Shown here in pieces: positions 1 to 13,647 of a stretch of 64,000 nt of DNA. The first letter of the stretch is position 1, and each line of letters begins with the position of its first letter. This stretch comes from Luzula sylvatica (lineage: Eukaryota; Streptophyta; Magnoliopsida; Poales; Juncaceae), in assembly GCA_946800325.1 (NCBI GenBank), contig OX326957.1:23375554-23439553 (forward strand), written 5' to 3'. Both the position numbers and the translations under genes were made by a program. The notes under the pieces were generated by a model, which was not told the origin of the DNA, made no database searches, and saw only the letters and a list, made by a program, of their open reading frames with translations.

Positions 1-1206
1 AAGGTAAAGAAGGCGAGAAAAATGCCACGTCAGCATTGACTAAGGTACAAATTGTTAAATCATCCGAATAAACCTCCAAACGCCACGTCATAGATAATTA
101 ATTGAGTTAATTAACAATTCAATTAACAAAAAGATAGAACTTAATTATTAATCTCAACAGATCAATAAACGTACATGCGAATTAATTTTTAATTCATATT
201 TACATATAAATTTGGTGTTAATTGTTTAGCTAATTAATCCAACTATTAATTGTTTAGCTAATTAATCCAACTAATCTTTTTTGAAATTAGCATAATGGCC
301 TCTTAATTGTATGATTGATTAGATCAGTAGGTCTTAAATTGAGGGGTTAGAGAGGCATATGTAGCTTTAGTTCTGATTTTGTAAGGTTAAGAAACTTCAG
401 ATTGATGTAAATATGACTTGGTTCATTTTATATTGTGTCAGATTGATATAAATAGGATTTGGTTAATTTTTGTAATTTGTGTGGGGAGAAGATCTGTTTA
501 TTGTTGATTTATTAAGCCATTTAAAAAAAAAATTTGTTTTCTAAATAGTACTAGCAATGAACTCATGATTTTCCTTTATTTATATTTAAGAAACTTACAA
601 AGATGGCTTTCAAATATGATCTATAAGTTCCATTTTGATCTCTTAAGGGCTTGTTTGGATGCACTGATAGCACAAGATGATAAATTCCTAGAAATTAGAA
701 TACTAGAAATTAGGATTGTGAAAAGTATAATCTTAATAGAATATCAAATATTTAGGAATACTACAAAATTGCATGCAATTTCCAGATTTTTATGCAAATA
801 GGGTTTTGTACAGTTTTATTTGATATAATTTAAGGATTTTCCCAGTGCAGCCAGAGTAATGGTCAGAGGCGCTGTAATGTTATGTTTGAATGGTTGTATT
901 AAAAATTCCATGGCGAATTGGATATATAGCCTCCGTAGTTGCAATTTTGTTTTGTTTGTTTGGAGGGTACAATCTAAGCCGCTGCAATTTCAATACTATA
1001 TTGTTTGGAGTCAAGTTTTAGAATCTAAAACTAATACAGGTGTATTTTTTTGTTGGATAAATGTAATTAAATTGCATGAACAAATATGATGTATATTAGA
1101 CCTTCGTAGTTTTCAGTTGAAGTAGTGTTGCTGCAGTAGATGAATTTTTTTTGACATACAACTTTTACAAACTCAAGAATTATGTTTTTGCCAAATTTCA
1201 AAACTA

Positions 1207-1348
1207 ACACTTTCGTCAATCCTCTTGACGAAAGAAACTTGTCTTTTGTCAGAAGGTCTGGCGAAAGTGTTTTAACAATTATTTTTGCACGTTAACTTGA
1301 AAAAAGATTAATTAATCCACTTTAGCCAACCCTTCTGACGAAAGAGGG
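1207..1348. repeat. Cluster of short inverted repeats (unit A)
   Basis: Imperfect inverted repeats built on CTTTCGTC / GACGAAAG recur several times within about 140 bp. The same cluster is present at 15,373-15,514 (unit B) and 30,404-30,540 (unit C). It resembles, in style but not in sequence, the palindrome clusters found elsewhere in this window. The host element is not identified. Confidence 0.6.
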
Positions 1349-2204
1349 AAATAATATTTTTTTATAATATTTTCATTTTAAAGTAGCAATTTTTTTTTCC
1401 GTTTAACATGATATTAAACATGACAAAAAAGATATTTTTGATGAAAAATAAATGAAATTAAGAAAGATAAAATCACGAATAAACTAGATACAATGAATAT
1501 TAAACATGGTATTTTTTGATGATTTGAAAAGATATAGAAAACAGTGAAATGTAATTTACAAAACATGACAAAAAAATCAAGAATTTTGATAGCAATTAAC
1601 CTAATTATCTAAATTTTTTTTCTTTCTATTTTCTTATTAAACAGATAAATTTCCAAACAAGAAAAATATGTACAAACATGTAAAGAATGAAGAAATAATT
1701 TTTATATAATTTTAAACATCACAAGAAATCTCGTAATGCTAATTATTCACATAAATCCACAAGTAATAGAAATATATAAATAAATTGAAAAATCAAGATA
1801 AATCTATCCAATTTCACACAATCATTCTACACACAATCATTCTACACACAAAGCATTGTCTATTGTCCTCCTCTTGGCTCTCCATTGAGATACTCAGTGT
1901 GTGTTGCTTAATTTTCTCCATGAGTTCGCCTTTTTGGTGCGTCCACATTTTGCTTTCCATGATTCGGTCTTTGTGTTCGTAATTTTTTGTTGAATAGTTC
2001 GTATATATATGCGCTCACTTGTGTGTTTGGTTGATTACACGTACCAGTCTACCAGATTGTCTAACACGTGTCGGATAAGATTCGTATTATATACACACCA
2101 AATCATTGTCTACATTGACATCTGATTCTTTCGGCCCACCAAGCCAAGGTCAGCCAGTTATTAAAACTAGCATATTTGTGAAATTCATGACTTGCATGAA
2201 ATAA

Positions 2205-2350
2205 TATGCCGACGAAAAAACTTATAGGGGACCGACCTTTGCTAAAAAAAATCATCTTGTAAGGTGCAGAATTTGAACTTGCATCCTATAACAACCGAAC
2301 CAACAAATTTACCACTCGATCTACATACAATTTGTGAAATAATACAACTT
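2205..2350. repeat. Degenerate hAT-MITE-like fragment (unit A)
   Basis: A run containing GAACTTGCATCC and ACAAATTTACCACTCGA, followed by TTTGTGAAATAAT, parallels the interior of the intact hAT MITE at 58,619-58,910 (TTGAACTC, AACAATTTTACCACTAAAC, TTTGTGAAAT). No terminal repeats remain. Copies occur at about 16,371-16,516 and 31,387-31,545. Confidence 0.45.
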
Positions 2351-5300
2351 TTTTTTTTAACACGTACATAACAGTATATTCACATGGTATAAAAAAAAAC
2401 TAATCCAAAAAATGTATCCGCATTAATTGTATAAAATTCGAACCCGATAGTATCCGAATTCGTATCCAAGTTGATTAGGGATGAATATTTAGTTCTATAA
2501 AAACTAATCCAATAAAAACTGGATTCAAGTTGACTCACCAAACCAAAATATGAAAATATTATATCTTAAGGAGGCCTTAATTGTCCTTTTCGTTTTTCCA
2601 TCTTAATTAATGAGCAAGTTGGATCTTAAATTCACAATATCCTTCTTAGAAAATAAAGGCAAGTTGAACCAATGAACTTTAACTGCTCCCCTCATTACAA
2701 AAAATGAAAACAGAAACAAAAATATAGCAAAAAAATTCTTTCATTGAGCCGAAATCGCAAAACAAAGTGCGCATCAGCGAGAATTACATAAAATCCCTTC
2801 AATTCTTAAAAAATAAAAAATAATTCCTACCCTAAATTGAATATAAGAGTGTCAGACGTGTACATTAATGAATTTAAACATTTGCATATATCTATTAGCA
2901 TTTTATTAGCATAATAAAAAGCATTAACAATATTGATAAATATTCATTTAATAAATTTTTAATATGATGATGAAATTTTATGTTTCATTATTAAACCTAT
3001 AAGGGTGTAATTTATAGATGCATTTTTTTAAATACATCTGTAAATACCCTAAATTTATCAAAACCCCCTTAACTTACTAAAATTCGTCAAAAGCTCTTTA
3101 TACTTTTTCTTCCTTCATAAATACCCTAAATTTTTTGAATATTACAATCTTTTGTTATGTTTTTAAAAATGATCATTCTATCTTCATGTTTTTTTAATTA
3201 AAATTCTCCTAAAATCTTAAAAATAATATATAAATATTATTAATATCCTATTAAATTATAAAATATGCAATGATTTGATGGAAATATGTAATGTGATTTT
3301 TTAAATATGTATTGTTTTTTATCATCAAAATTGATTCCTTCTCCTTTCGATTCGAGAAGTATACAATGTGTAGGTTCAAATCACTAGGTCATTTTCCCTT
3401 GGTTGGAGAATGATTTATTTTTGTGTCTAATAGCATGAAGAAATAATTTAAAGCAATTCAAATGAGGCAACATCGTTTTTACCTATGAATCATCTATGGT
3501 AATATGAAAAACTGGATAAATTGATTGCAAACGAGGCCTTGTCAGAATATATATTCAGAACTTTCTAAAACATAAAAAATATGTTGAGTTCCTCTCTTAA
3601 TATTTTCATTGACATCATAATCATAATCATGCACAATAAACTTTCAAGTTAATATGAAAACATATGCAATAATTGTTGAAAATATATATTATTATTTTTC
3701 AAAAATATGTATATGACGAAAATTATATAATAATTGCTGTTAAAACACTATTATTATTTGCACAAAATAATTTTGATTTTTGTTTTGTTTTGAAAATTAA
3801 TGAAGTACTCTATGTCTTCCATTCATTTGATATATTAATCCCGAAATATACATCCCTATAAGGGTCATGAGTTAATTATATTCTAAATATTTTTTGAAAA
3901 AGAAATATAATAATTATTTACATATTTTCATTTTGCACCATTTATCAGGGCAAAATGATTATATCTAAAAAATAACAAAACGTCATGCAATTTTTGTTAA
4001 TATTAAAAAATGTCGAAGGATTTATTTAAAGAAGGAAAAAAAATAGAGGAATTCTTCAAAAACCCCCTAACTTTTTTGGAAATCATGAATAGCCCCCTAT
4101 ATTCTTCAAAAGTTTGGGGGGTTAGCGAAAAATTTCCCTGAAAAATATTCGCAACTTTTTTTGTCTTCCAGTAGAAAGCAAGTGAGAGGAAAAGAGAAGG
4201 AAAGCTTGCAAAATAAGCAGTGAGGTACAGAAGGGCGAACTTGTGCTTATTCCGATCGGCGATCTAGATCCAATATCCACCGCAGCTTCTAATCTACTGC
4301 TCGTCTTTCACTCCGTACTTCCCTTCTGGCTTTCAAAGGTTGTTTTGGATGCAATACAAAAATTCCCATTTAGGATATCTTCATTTATAATAAATCTTTT
4401 TTTTGTTTGCAGTTATTCTAAATTCTAATATTGTTGTGATTATTTTGTACAGGACTTTTTATATTGAACTATACTATTTTCGTGCATATTTCATTTCTCA
4501 AGTTCTCTTCATCTTATTTCGGTGAAAGGTACATTCTTTAATACTTTCATATATGAATTTGTTCAATTGCATAATAAAGACAAATTTTGTTAATTGACTG
4601 AAATTGAAGATTGAAGTTTTTAGCTTTTTCATTTGAAGTTTCAGGTGTCTCACTGTTTTTATAAGATTTGGAGAATGATGTAGGTATTTGGAACTGAATC
4701 ACGTTATTCATCAAAGATAATAATAAAAGTATTGATTTGTTGCTACTTTTATTTGATTAGTCATAGCTCATAGAAGAATTAGTCGACAATTGATTTCTAA
4801 ATTTCTTTACATTGATTGCTAATAGTTCTGCTTAGGCCCCTGCAGAAGTTAAAATATATTTAAGCAAATAAATAATAAGTAGGACATAGTACAATTCAAT
4901 GAGATTTATATGGTGAGCAATAACAATGATTCTCTATTCTTTCTGAAGGTGGGTTTATTTGGAATTTATTTTGAATATATAATTCTGTGGAGAATTAAAG
5001 CAATTCAGATAATTATTCCATTTGTGCTCAAATATCATGCTTCATTGCTTGTATCTTTTTACATAGAAGCTCATCTTCAAATTCCAATTGTGTTAAAGGT
5101 ACTTTTACTCTCTCGTAATTATTTTTTATCAGTTAATATATAATGAAAACAAAATAAACATACCAAGATTTGTTGGTCCTTGCCGAACCATGGCCCCGCT
5201 AGTCGTATGAGCCTAATTTGGTTGTTTATGTTATTATGTAACTATCAAAAATTGGGAGGGTCTTTGTGTAGAAAATATAACACTCTTGTGCTTTCGATAA

Positions 5301-5564
5301 AAAAAACCCTAGAGAGCAATTTACGTTATTTCCTTTCTTTATGTTTTTTGTGCGTGGGGAAAAGGAGAAGACAAAGAAAGAGAAAAGAGAGAGCAATAGA
5401 CAAGGAAGACGAAAGAGATCAAGCAAGGTGCTTTGTGGCAATCATGTCATCTCCCTCGGCCATTACTTCCATGCGCCTTTCTCCCTTGGTCTTGAGTATC
5501 TATGTTCTCTCCCTTTGACTCACCCTCCCTCTCATTCTTTTCGGTAAAAGGTAATTCTTTAAAC

Positions 5565-6299
<735 letters not shown>

Positions 6300-6349
6300 T
6301 CATATATATGATTTTGATCATGATTTCAACAAAAAAACTATCCGTTTAC

Positions 6350-6525
6350 AAATTTTATTCGGATCCGGATACTATCCGGATCTATCAAAAATTTAGCTTT
6401 AGATCCGGATCCATATCCGTAAAAACAGATACGGTTCCGGATCTGGTTCCATCCGGATCTGAATATTTTTTCGGATATGGTTCGGGTCGGCTCAGGCAAT
6501 ATCCGCCCCGTTGACATCCCCAATG
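6350..6525. repeat. ATCCGGAT-rich palindromic repeat (unit A)
   Basis: Dense, partly palindromic repeats of ATCCGGAT / CGGATATCC type end in CCCGTTGACATCCCC. Related text is at 5,565-5,640, 20,507-20,682 and 33,445-33,735. This is a familiar kind of dispersed plant repeat; I do not assign a superfamily. Confidence 0.6.
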
Positions 6526-7071
6526 ACCAATACCATCACACAATTATTAAGTTGATAGAGACCTTTGGTCTTAATGCGCCAGAATAAAGATCTAAACCTA
6601 ATTGGTGTGTTCTTTGATAAGAACTCCATGAAGATTCGTTCATGAACTATTTCACTATATCTTTGTATATGATGATGAACTCTTTCCATCATGTGAAGGA
6701 TTGTGGCGATAAACTCCTTTTGATCATTTTGCATGGTCATGGAGATCATGTTCTCCTTCATTTTCAAAACTAAACTACTAGCTATGATATATTATAATTC
6801 GAACAACTAAACCAGTTCCAATAGCAATTAAATAAATTTACAACATAAACACAACAACATCAAATATTGGGCATGTTTAATTTGGGATATTTTGGAATAC
6901 ATGGACATATCAAATACATGTATTTCATAATCTTTTATTTGACAATACATGTGAGTTGTTTGATTGAATTGATTTCAAAATCACATAAACAAAAAATGGT
7001 TGTTCAATGAAACAACCAAGAAAGAATAGAAAGAAAAGATTAAAAAAATATGCTTATCATGTTATTACTAA

Positions 7072-8470
7072 GGGTATGTTTGGCAACATGAAATTTGGGT
7101 TGAAATTTCATTATATTTTTCCAGTCCTATATAATTCTTTGTTTGGCAAGTAGAATAGAGTGGAACTATAGTTTTCTTGAATCTGCTCTTTCACATAGAT
7201 TCTCCATATAGAATTCTCCAAATTTGGAGAGTGCCGAGGTGGAGGAAAACAAATAAAAAGAGTTGCACATGAAAAATGATTTTATAAATTGAACAAATAA
7301 TGGAACTTAATTATAACAATTTTTATTATATGATAATTATTAAATTTATATAATTAAATAGCATTATATGTATTATTGTAGTAATATATAATAATTATAT
7401 TAGGATAAAAATTATTATATTATAATTATTATATCCATAAAATTAATATAATATAATTATAATAATTATTATATTATAATTATTATATCCATAAAATTAA
7501 TATAATATTATATATTATAGAAATAATATTTAATAATTATATAATATATTATATATACAATTAATATATTATTATATATGTTATGGTCATAGTATTACTA
7601 ATTGGATAAAATATAATATTATAATAATGGCTATAATATTTAATAATTATATAGTATTATTTAATAATTGTTATTATTATATTATAACAATATTGTAATA
7701 ATAATGATTATATTATATAGTATTACAAAAATTAATATACAATATAATATTATATTAAATATATTACATCTATTATTATAACTAGAATATAATTAATATG
7801 ATAATTATATTATATCTATAATTATAAAATAATTAATATACAACATAATATTATAATAAATATATAATAATGATCGTACATAATAATTATTTTATATCTA
7901 TATAATTAATATAATATTATAATAATATATTATATGTTATAATAGTATATTATTATATTCATTATATGAGTAAAATATTATATAATAATTATATTATAAC
8001 AATAAAATAATAATATTATAATTAATAAATTCATATAATATAATGTTCTATTATATATTACAATAATAATATTACATGGGTAGATTAAAATATTATTAAT
8101 TTTTATCAATTTGAATGAGATATTTTTTTCTAAATTTTCAATAACAAAATTTCAGAATTTTGTAATCAATCAAACAAAGAATTATATTTTCCAGTATCTT
8201 ATAATTTGGACATCCCAACAAACTGTGGAATTATTAGTTCCAAAACTTTTTACTTCTCCATCTTTTTTTTCATTAATTGAGACGGGTTCATTGTCCTGCT
8301 TCCAAAAATGTTATATTGATTAATATAACACAAATTAGTGTTGTGGTATTTACAATGGTATTTATATTTTTCCACATCTTACCTTCCCCATACTCTTTTC
8401 AATAATTGGTCTTATTCCTCCACCTTATAATTCAATTCCACTTTACTAATTTCGCTTGCCAAACGGCACC
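7072..8470. mobile_element. PIF/Harbinger-like non-autonomous element with AT-only core (unit A)
   Basis: The left end GGGTATGTTTGGCAA and the right end (inverse GGTGCCGTTTGGCAA) share a TTTGGCAA terminal inverted repeat. Both sides are flanked by TAA (7,069-7,071 and 8,471-8,473), the 3-bp duplication typical of PIF/Harbinger. The interior from about 7,280 to 8,100 is almost pure A and T with many TATAATAATTAT permutations. No coding capacity is seen. The family call rests only on the TSD and the GTTTGG-containing ends. Confidence 0.6.
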
Positions 8471-8473
8471 TAA

Positions 8474-9600
8474 GAGGTTCAGATGGGATTCGTACTTTTT
8501 ATTCTCTAAAAATGTTTGATGGTTGGAATATGAAAGATGATTTTTCTTTTATGGAACTAATTGAATTTTTGGCCAGAAAGAAAATTTGTATTCTGTCCCC
8601 AATTTGTATTCCATCCCCATGAAGATAATGAAAAATCATCTATTTTGGTAATATTTCTATTCCCAACAATTATGGCTGGGAATTTTGTGTCTCCTAGTGT
8701 ACAAAATAAACATAGAAATAAAATTCATAAGAAAATATTCCAACGCATATTTTTTTTAATGCTCCAACCAAATGGCCCCTCTGATCTTGTAATTTAATTA
8801 GTTAGTATTTTCTCTATCAGTTTTTAATCTTTTCATTTGAGCTTATCAGGACTTAAATGTAAAATTCATTGATTTAAATAGCGACGCAATAGCATCGTTA
8901 TAACGTAAATCGCAATAAATATTTTTAAATAGCAATATCGCAACTTATTAAATACCGTCGCAATATCGCCGTTATATCACGCAATTACGATAATCATAGG
9001 TAAATTACGGTCCAAAAGCTACGCACCGCAATATCGCAATTTGAAACACTGAGTCTAAAACCTAAATTCTAAAAATTGAAAGATAGCAAAATAATATATT
9101 TTTTGACTCCTTGTATCTAGATTCTAATGAGTGAGATATCACATATAATAATTAAATATTGACAACTGAAAGGCCTTCGGAATAATATAGAAGTTCTTTT
9201 ATAATTGTGGTCACTTTCTCATATCAGTGTGTCATTTGTCTATGGCTTATTGACCACTCCTTTATTAACTAATTCGGCACCCAACTCAGTTATAATCTTC
9301 CAAAGTCAATGATCATAACTATGATTTGATCCTTTTTTTTTTATGCAAACTGAAGATCAATAATACCCAAGTGTTTAATACTTTATTTATGGATACTAGA
9401 TATATTATGAATTTACGATACACGAAAATAGTAGATACATTGTGATACATGATGTTCGTCTCTAAATTTGTATTAAATTAAACTAGTATGGTTATGATTT
9501 TTATATATACTAACATGTAGCTTCTACATTTGACAGCTCGTCGAAGAATGCCCAGAATTTTTTATATAATTTGAGTGAGCACCTAGAAAGCAGAAAAAGC
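8474..9600. other. Upstream region of the unit A CNL gene
   Basis: No gene is seen here. A stretch at 8,880-9,060 is rich in TCGCAATA-type repeats of unknown origin. At about 9,235 the near-identity with unit B ends. The last 120 bp, including ACAGCTCGTCGAAGAATGC at about 9,533 and a TATATATA-like run at about 9,500, are shared with unit B and, diverged, with units C and D. This shared part likely holds the gene's core promoter and leader. Confidence 0.5.
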
Positions 9601-12333
9601 ATGGCTGAGACCGCTATTCTTGCTGCCCTTAATGCCCTTGGACGTGCATTGGCGAAGCTTGCTACTTCACAATCTTCAGAGCTTCTCTCTGTGTTTTTGG
9701 GGCTTGATTCTGGTATGAGAAACATACGCAATGAACTTGAACTGATGCAATCTTTTCTTAACGATATAAATATGCTCGATCATAATAATGGAACTTTCGA
9801 GACCTGGTTAAAGCAAGTAAGGAATATGGCATGTGATATTCAGGATACGGTCGATGAATTCGTATATCTAGTGGGTCTTGGAAAGTTAGGGGGGAAACGG
9901 TTTTATTTAAAGAAACTTTTCAAGGAACCCAAATCTTTGATTGCTTTGAAACGAATTGCCTCCAAAATAGGGACAACAGAGCAAACTCTTAAGAATCTTG
10001 CGGAGACGAAAGTTCGATGGCTCTCCGATACAAATGCTGAATTCGGTAAAACTCCACATGATTATAGCGAGTCCTCACGGCATGGAGCAGTTTCCGCCCA
10101 TTTCATTGACGAGGATGAGGTTGTAGGAATAGAGGAAAACAGGGCAACATTAACGAGCTGGCTAAAGTCTGGGGGGTCAAATCTCTCGGTCATATCTGTT
10201 TGGGGAATGGGAGGCCTGGGCAAAACTACACTGGCTACCAATGTTTTCAATAGAGAAAAAAATAATTTTGATTGTCATGCTTGGTTTTCTATCTCTCAGA
10301 CATACACAGTTTACCATATTTTGGAAAATTTGATTTCTGAAATTTGTAAGAGCAGACAAACAGTTCCAATAAATACAACTACCATGGATCTTAGAGAACT
10401 AAAAGATAAATTAAAGGAGTTTTTGAAAGAAAAGAGTTACCTAATAGTATTAGATGATGTATGGGATCCAATGGCATTTCGTGATATTAGTGATGTACTT
10501 ATCGATAGCCATAAAGGAAGCCGGATAATTATTACTAGCAGAATTGCTGAGGTTGCTTTTCTTGCACCGGAAAATCATAGATTTGAATTAATGCCTTTAG
10601 TAGAAAGCGAATCATGGAAGTTGTTTTGTAGAAAGGCATTTCAGTTTGAAACAAACCGTGCATGTCCCCTTGACTTGGAGAAGTGGGCAAGAGAGATTGT
10701 TTTGAAGTGCAGGGGTTTGCCGCTTGCTCTAGTGTCTATGGCTGGCATGTTGTCCTTGCGGGAGAATAATGAAGACGAATGGAAACGAGTCCATGATCAG
10801 CTTAGTTGGGAATTAGAACATAACCCGAGCTTGGACCGCATGAAAAAAATTTTAAATCTAAGTTTTTACTACCTTCCTAGAAACCTGAAGAATTGTTTTT
10901 TATATTGTTGTATGTTTCCGGAAGATCATCTTATTGCAAGAAAAAAAATTATTCGGTTGTGGATTGCTGAGGGTTTTGTTGAAGAAAAGGGATTAAGCAC
11001 ATTAGAGGAAGTGGCCGAGGGATATTTGGTAGAGCTTGTACGTCGTAGCATATTGCAATTGGTAGAGAAAAATGATTTTGGTAGGATAAAGACATGTCAA
11101 ATGCATGATACGATGCGAGAGTTGGCGATATCAGTATGCATGAAAGAGAATTTTGGTTTCGTGCACGGAGATAACAAGAATGTAAGGGTTGATACAACCG
11201 CTCGTAGGCTCTCTGTAATAAAATCAAGCAATGAGATTAGGTGTGATGAAAAACTCTCACGATTGCGAACATTTTTATCATTCGATTCTTCCATGCTCAC
11301 ATGCCCCTTGCTATCTTCGACCTTACTCCATTCTATGTATATTTCTGTTTTAGATCTAGAAGGATTGCCGGTTGAATCATTGCCAGAAACAATTGGAGAT
11401 TTATTTAATCTCCGCTATCTAGGTTTGCGAAGAACGAAAGTGAAGTCTCTTCCAAAGTCAATTGGGAGACTTCACAATTTACAAACTCTAGATCTCTATT
11501 TGTCCAATATAGAAAAGCTACCTGATGGTTTAGCAAAGCTCACAAAGTTGCGCCACCTCTTTGCTGAGGTAGAGATTGATAATACATATTTATTATTTCG
11601 AAACCGTACGGGAATACATGTTCCTAATGGTGTGTTCGACTTTAAAGAACTGCAAACACTACAAGCATTAGAAGCAAATGCCGAGGTGGTTAAAAGATTA
11701 GGATATTTGAATCAATTAAGAAGTTTCCGAATATGGAATGTGAAAGAAAGCTATTGTGCAGATTTGTGTACGGCATTATCGAAGATGTCGTTTCTTCACT
11801 TTGTAGATATTAATTCATGTAGTGAAAACGAGTTTCTCCGACTAGAACTTTTGAATCCACCCCCTAAGCAACTTCAAAAGTTGGATCTCCGTGGGCGACT
11901 AGAAGAAACTATTTTTGAATCATCTTTATTCCAAATTTTTGGAAAGAACCTCCACCAATTGAGTCTTTCTTGGTCTCAACTACAGAAGGATCCTCTCCCA
12001 TCTCTTTCCTATTTATCGAACTTAACGAAGTTATTCCTCCTGAGAGCATATGAAGGGCAATGCCTAGTATTTGGCGTTGGGTGGTTCCCTAAATTGAAGT
12101 TCTTGAGATTGGAACAACTATCTTCTCTAATTCACGTGGAGATGGAGAAGGGCACCATGATGAGCTTGGAATATATTCGTTTGAAGCATATGAAACAACT
12201 GGTGGAGATCCCAAAAGGCATGGAACAAATCACATCTCTTAAATATGTGTACTGTGAAGATCTGTCGCCTCATTTTTGGGGGTCGAGGAAAGGACTCTTT
12301 CTACTCGAACATTTTGGATGCTATATATTCTAA
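9601..12333 (+). CDS. CC-NB-LRR (CNL) disease-resistance protein, RPM1-like, intact
   Basis: An intracellular immune receptor of the CNL class. These bind ADP/ATP through the NB-ARC domain and switch on defence when a pathogen effector, or its action on a guarded host protein, is sensed. The ATG at 9,601 gives 910 residues; upstream in-frame TTG triplets are not used because unit C also starts at its MAE. Rx-type coiled coil 1-150 with QDTVDEF (81-87, an EDVID-type motif); P-loop GMGGLGKTT 202-210; kinase-2 LIVLDDVWD 281-289; RNBS-B GSRIIITSR 306-314; GLPLA 372-376; RNBS-D CFLYCCMFPED 432-442; MHD 501-503; LRRs from about 540 to the end. All switch motifs are present, in a single exon. Oddity: it lacks four residues (NEVM) in the first helix that unit B has and unit C matches as NEAL. 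A possible small 3'-UTR intron lies at 12,372-12,440. Confidence 0.93.
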   Translation: MAETAILAALNALGRALAKLATSQSSELLSVFLGLDSGMRNIRNELELMQSFLNDINMLDHNNGTFETWLKQVRNMACDIQDTVDEFVYLVGLGKLGGKRFYLKKLFKEPKSLIALKRIASKIGTTEQTLKNLAETKVRWLSDTNAEFGKTPHDYSESSRHGAVSAHFIDEDEVVGIEENRATLTSWLKSGGSNLSVISVWGMGGLGKTTLATNVFNREKNNFDCHAWFSISQTYTVYHILENLISEICKSRQTVPINTTTMDLRELKDKLKEFLKEKSYLIVLDDVWDPMAFRDISDVLIDSHKGSRIIITSRIAEVAFLAPENHRFELMPLVESESWKLFCRKAFQFETNRACPLDLEKWAREIVLKCRGLPLALVSMAGMLSLRENNEDEWKRVHDQLSWELEHNPSLDRMKKILNLSFYYLPRNLKNCFLYCCMFPEDHLIARKKIIRLWIAEGFVEEKGLSTLEEVAEGYLVELVRRSILQLVEKNDFGRIKTCQMHDTMRELAISVCMKENFGFVHGDNKNVRVDTTARRLSVIKSSNEIRCDEKLSRLRTFLSFDSSMLTCPLLSSTLLHSMYISVLDLEGLPVESLPETIGDLFNLRYLGLRRTKVKSLPKSIGRLHNLQTLDLYLSNIEKLPDGLAKLTKLRHLFAEVEIDNTYLLFRNRTGIHVPNGVFDFKELQTLQALEANAEVVKRLGYLNQLRSFRIWNVKESYCADLCTALSKMSFLHFVDINSCSENEFLRLELLNPPPKQLQKLDLRGRLEETIFESSLFQIFGKNLHQLSLSWSQLQKDPLPSLSYLSNLTKLFLLRAYEGQCLVFGVGWFPKLKFLRLEQLSSLIHVEMEKGTMMSLEYIRLKHMKQLVEIPKGMEQITSLKYVYCEDLSPHFWGSRKGLFLLEHFGCYIF

Positions 12334-13250
12334 GTGACGAGCATATAAATACTTGATTGATCAGATGAAAAGTAAGTCTCTATAATATTTCTTTTCTGCA
12401 TTTTTAGCATTTCAACTTTGCATTCATATTCTTAATGCAGTCAGCAGTCAAAATTGTAAGTGCCCTTTTGCTCTAATAACTAAGTTAAATAAGTAATCTA
12501 ATTTTTGAGTTTTTAGATAATCAAATTGCTAAGAAAAATGAAATGAATAAAATTGCTTAGTCTCATCCTTAATTACATTATTTTGGTGCATCAGATAGTT
12601 TTTTTTTTTACATTTTTCATCAAGGAAGAAAAGTATTCAGCGTATGTACATTATTTTATATTTAGACTAGGTAAAATATTCTTTGGTATCATTAAAAATA
12701 TTTCAATTGAAATGATGAAATATGATTCATTTGTTATTGTAGGTCTCTTGACAAGCTTAGTGTGCTCTTGGGGTACTTGCCGTGATGAACAATGTTTTTG
12801 CTTCCGTTGTGTTTGTTTTAAGTGTGCTTTCAAAACATTTCAATTTCTAAGGTGAAATATTTTGTGATTAGAGAATGGTTTGTTTGTTTCCTATATTTTT
12901 CATGTGCAGAACTTCTGGTAGTTTGTATTTTACGAACATTTGACGTGTTTGCTTGTTTACCATATTTTCTTGTATCTTAATGGATTGAACAAACTTGGTG
13001 TGTTTGATTATTATTTATATTTAATGGTATTTGTTTGGATTGAATAACTTGGTTTGTGCATGATTTGTATGTTTTCTTGCTTGATTTTGTACTTGTTTGT
13101 AATCTTAAATGCAGGATGTATTTGTATTTGTTTGGTGATGATTAAATTGTGAACTGTTTTCAGTTATGCAGTGCAAGTGTGAGGATCAAGTTCAGTTTTG
13201 TGGCAATGTCAAACTAATTGATTCAAAAATCAAATCAAAATTATATTATT
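12334..13250. other. Downstream region of the unit A CNL gene
   Basis: Conserved with 26,613-27,490 and, interrupted by a LINE, with 42,405-43,735. It probably includes the 3' UTR. A 100-codon ORF here (12,553-12,855) has no domain character and its counterparts in units B and C are altered, so I do not call it a gene. Confidence 0.55.
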
Positions 13251-13647
13251 ATCAAGATGACCGGGGGAACATGGCTTCAAAATTTCAATCTGATTAATAT
13301 CACACTGCCTAATTAATTCCAAACTTCCTTCAAATTTTATTCAGTACAAATTTTATTCACAATAAAACTATACAAATTATGCATTTTTTTATTACAAGTT
13401 CAGTTTTTTGATTAATACCACACTGCCTAATTAATAAGTTATTTTTTGTTGAATTATATATGTTAACTCGTAACTTTTCAATTACAAGAGGATCGGGTTG
13501 GCTCACCTTCCAGCAATTATGCATGATCCGTATTAAATTATTATATGTTAAATATTTTCTGGATCAAAATAACTTTCTATTTTCATATTCAATAATTAAA
13601 AAATAATTTTTGTTATTTTTTTAATTAATTTAAAAAATGTGTATGCC

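Larger units (their letters stand above)
1..5560. other. Unit A intergenic DNA, no gene recognised
   Basis: AT-rich DNA in which I see no credible gene; the short ORFs lack domain character. It includes a direct repeat of about 27 bp near 220-268, a cluster of TTGACGAAAG-type inverted repeats at 1,207-1,348, and a degenerate hAT-MITE-like stretch at 2,205-2,350. The 4,150-4,850 part has a diverged counterpart in unit C around 32,640-33,420, so it belonged to the ancestral unit. It begins with a C/T-rich stretch that could be an old 5' leader, but no coding exon is recognisable. Confidence 0.6.

Noticed and set aside
650..1090. Possible second PIF/Harbinger-like element starting AAGGGCTTGTTTGGATGCA
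   Set aside because: The start resembles such elements, but no matching inverted end or TAA/TTA flank was found on the other side.
5180..5547. Overlapping ORFs of 112, 71 and 68 codons
   Set aside because: All three frames overlap in a purine-rich stretch, none has a domain, and the unit C counterpart is not open. They look like low-complexity shadows.
9571..9600. N-terminal extension of the unit A CNL protein starting at an upstream TTG
   Set aside because: Plant nuclear genes start at ATG in good context. The paralogue in unit C begins at the aligned MAE, and the ten extra residues correspond to leader DNA shared by all copies.
12553..12855. 100-codon ORF downstream of the unit A CNL gene
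   Set aside because: Its copies in units B and C differ by frame-altering changes and it has no recognisable fold. It is more likely 3'-UTR or intergenic DNA.
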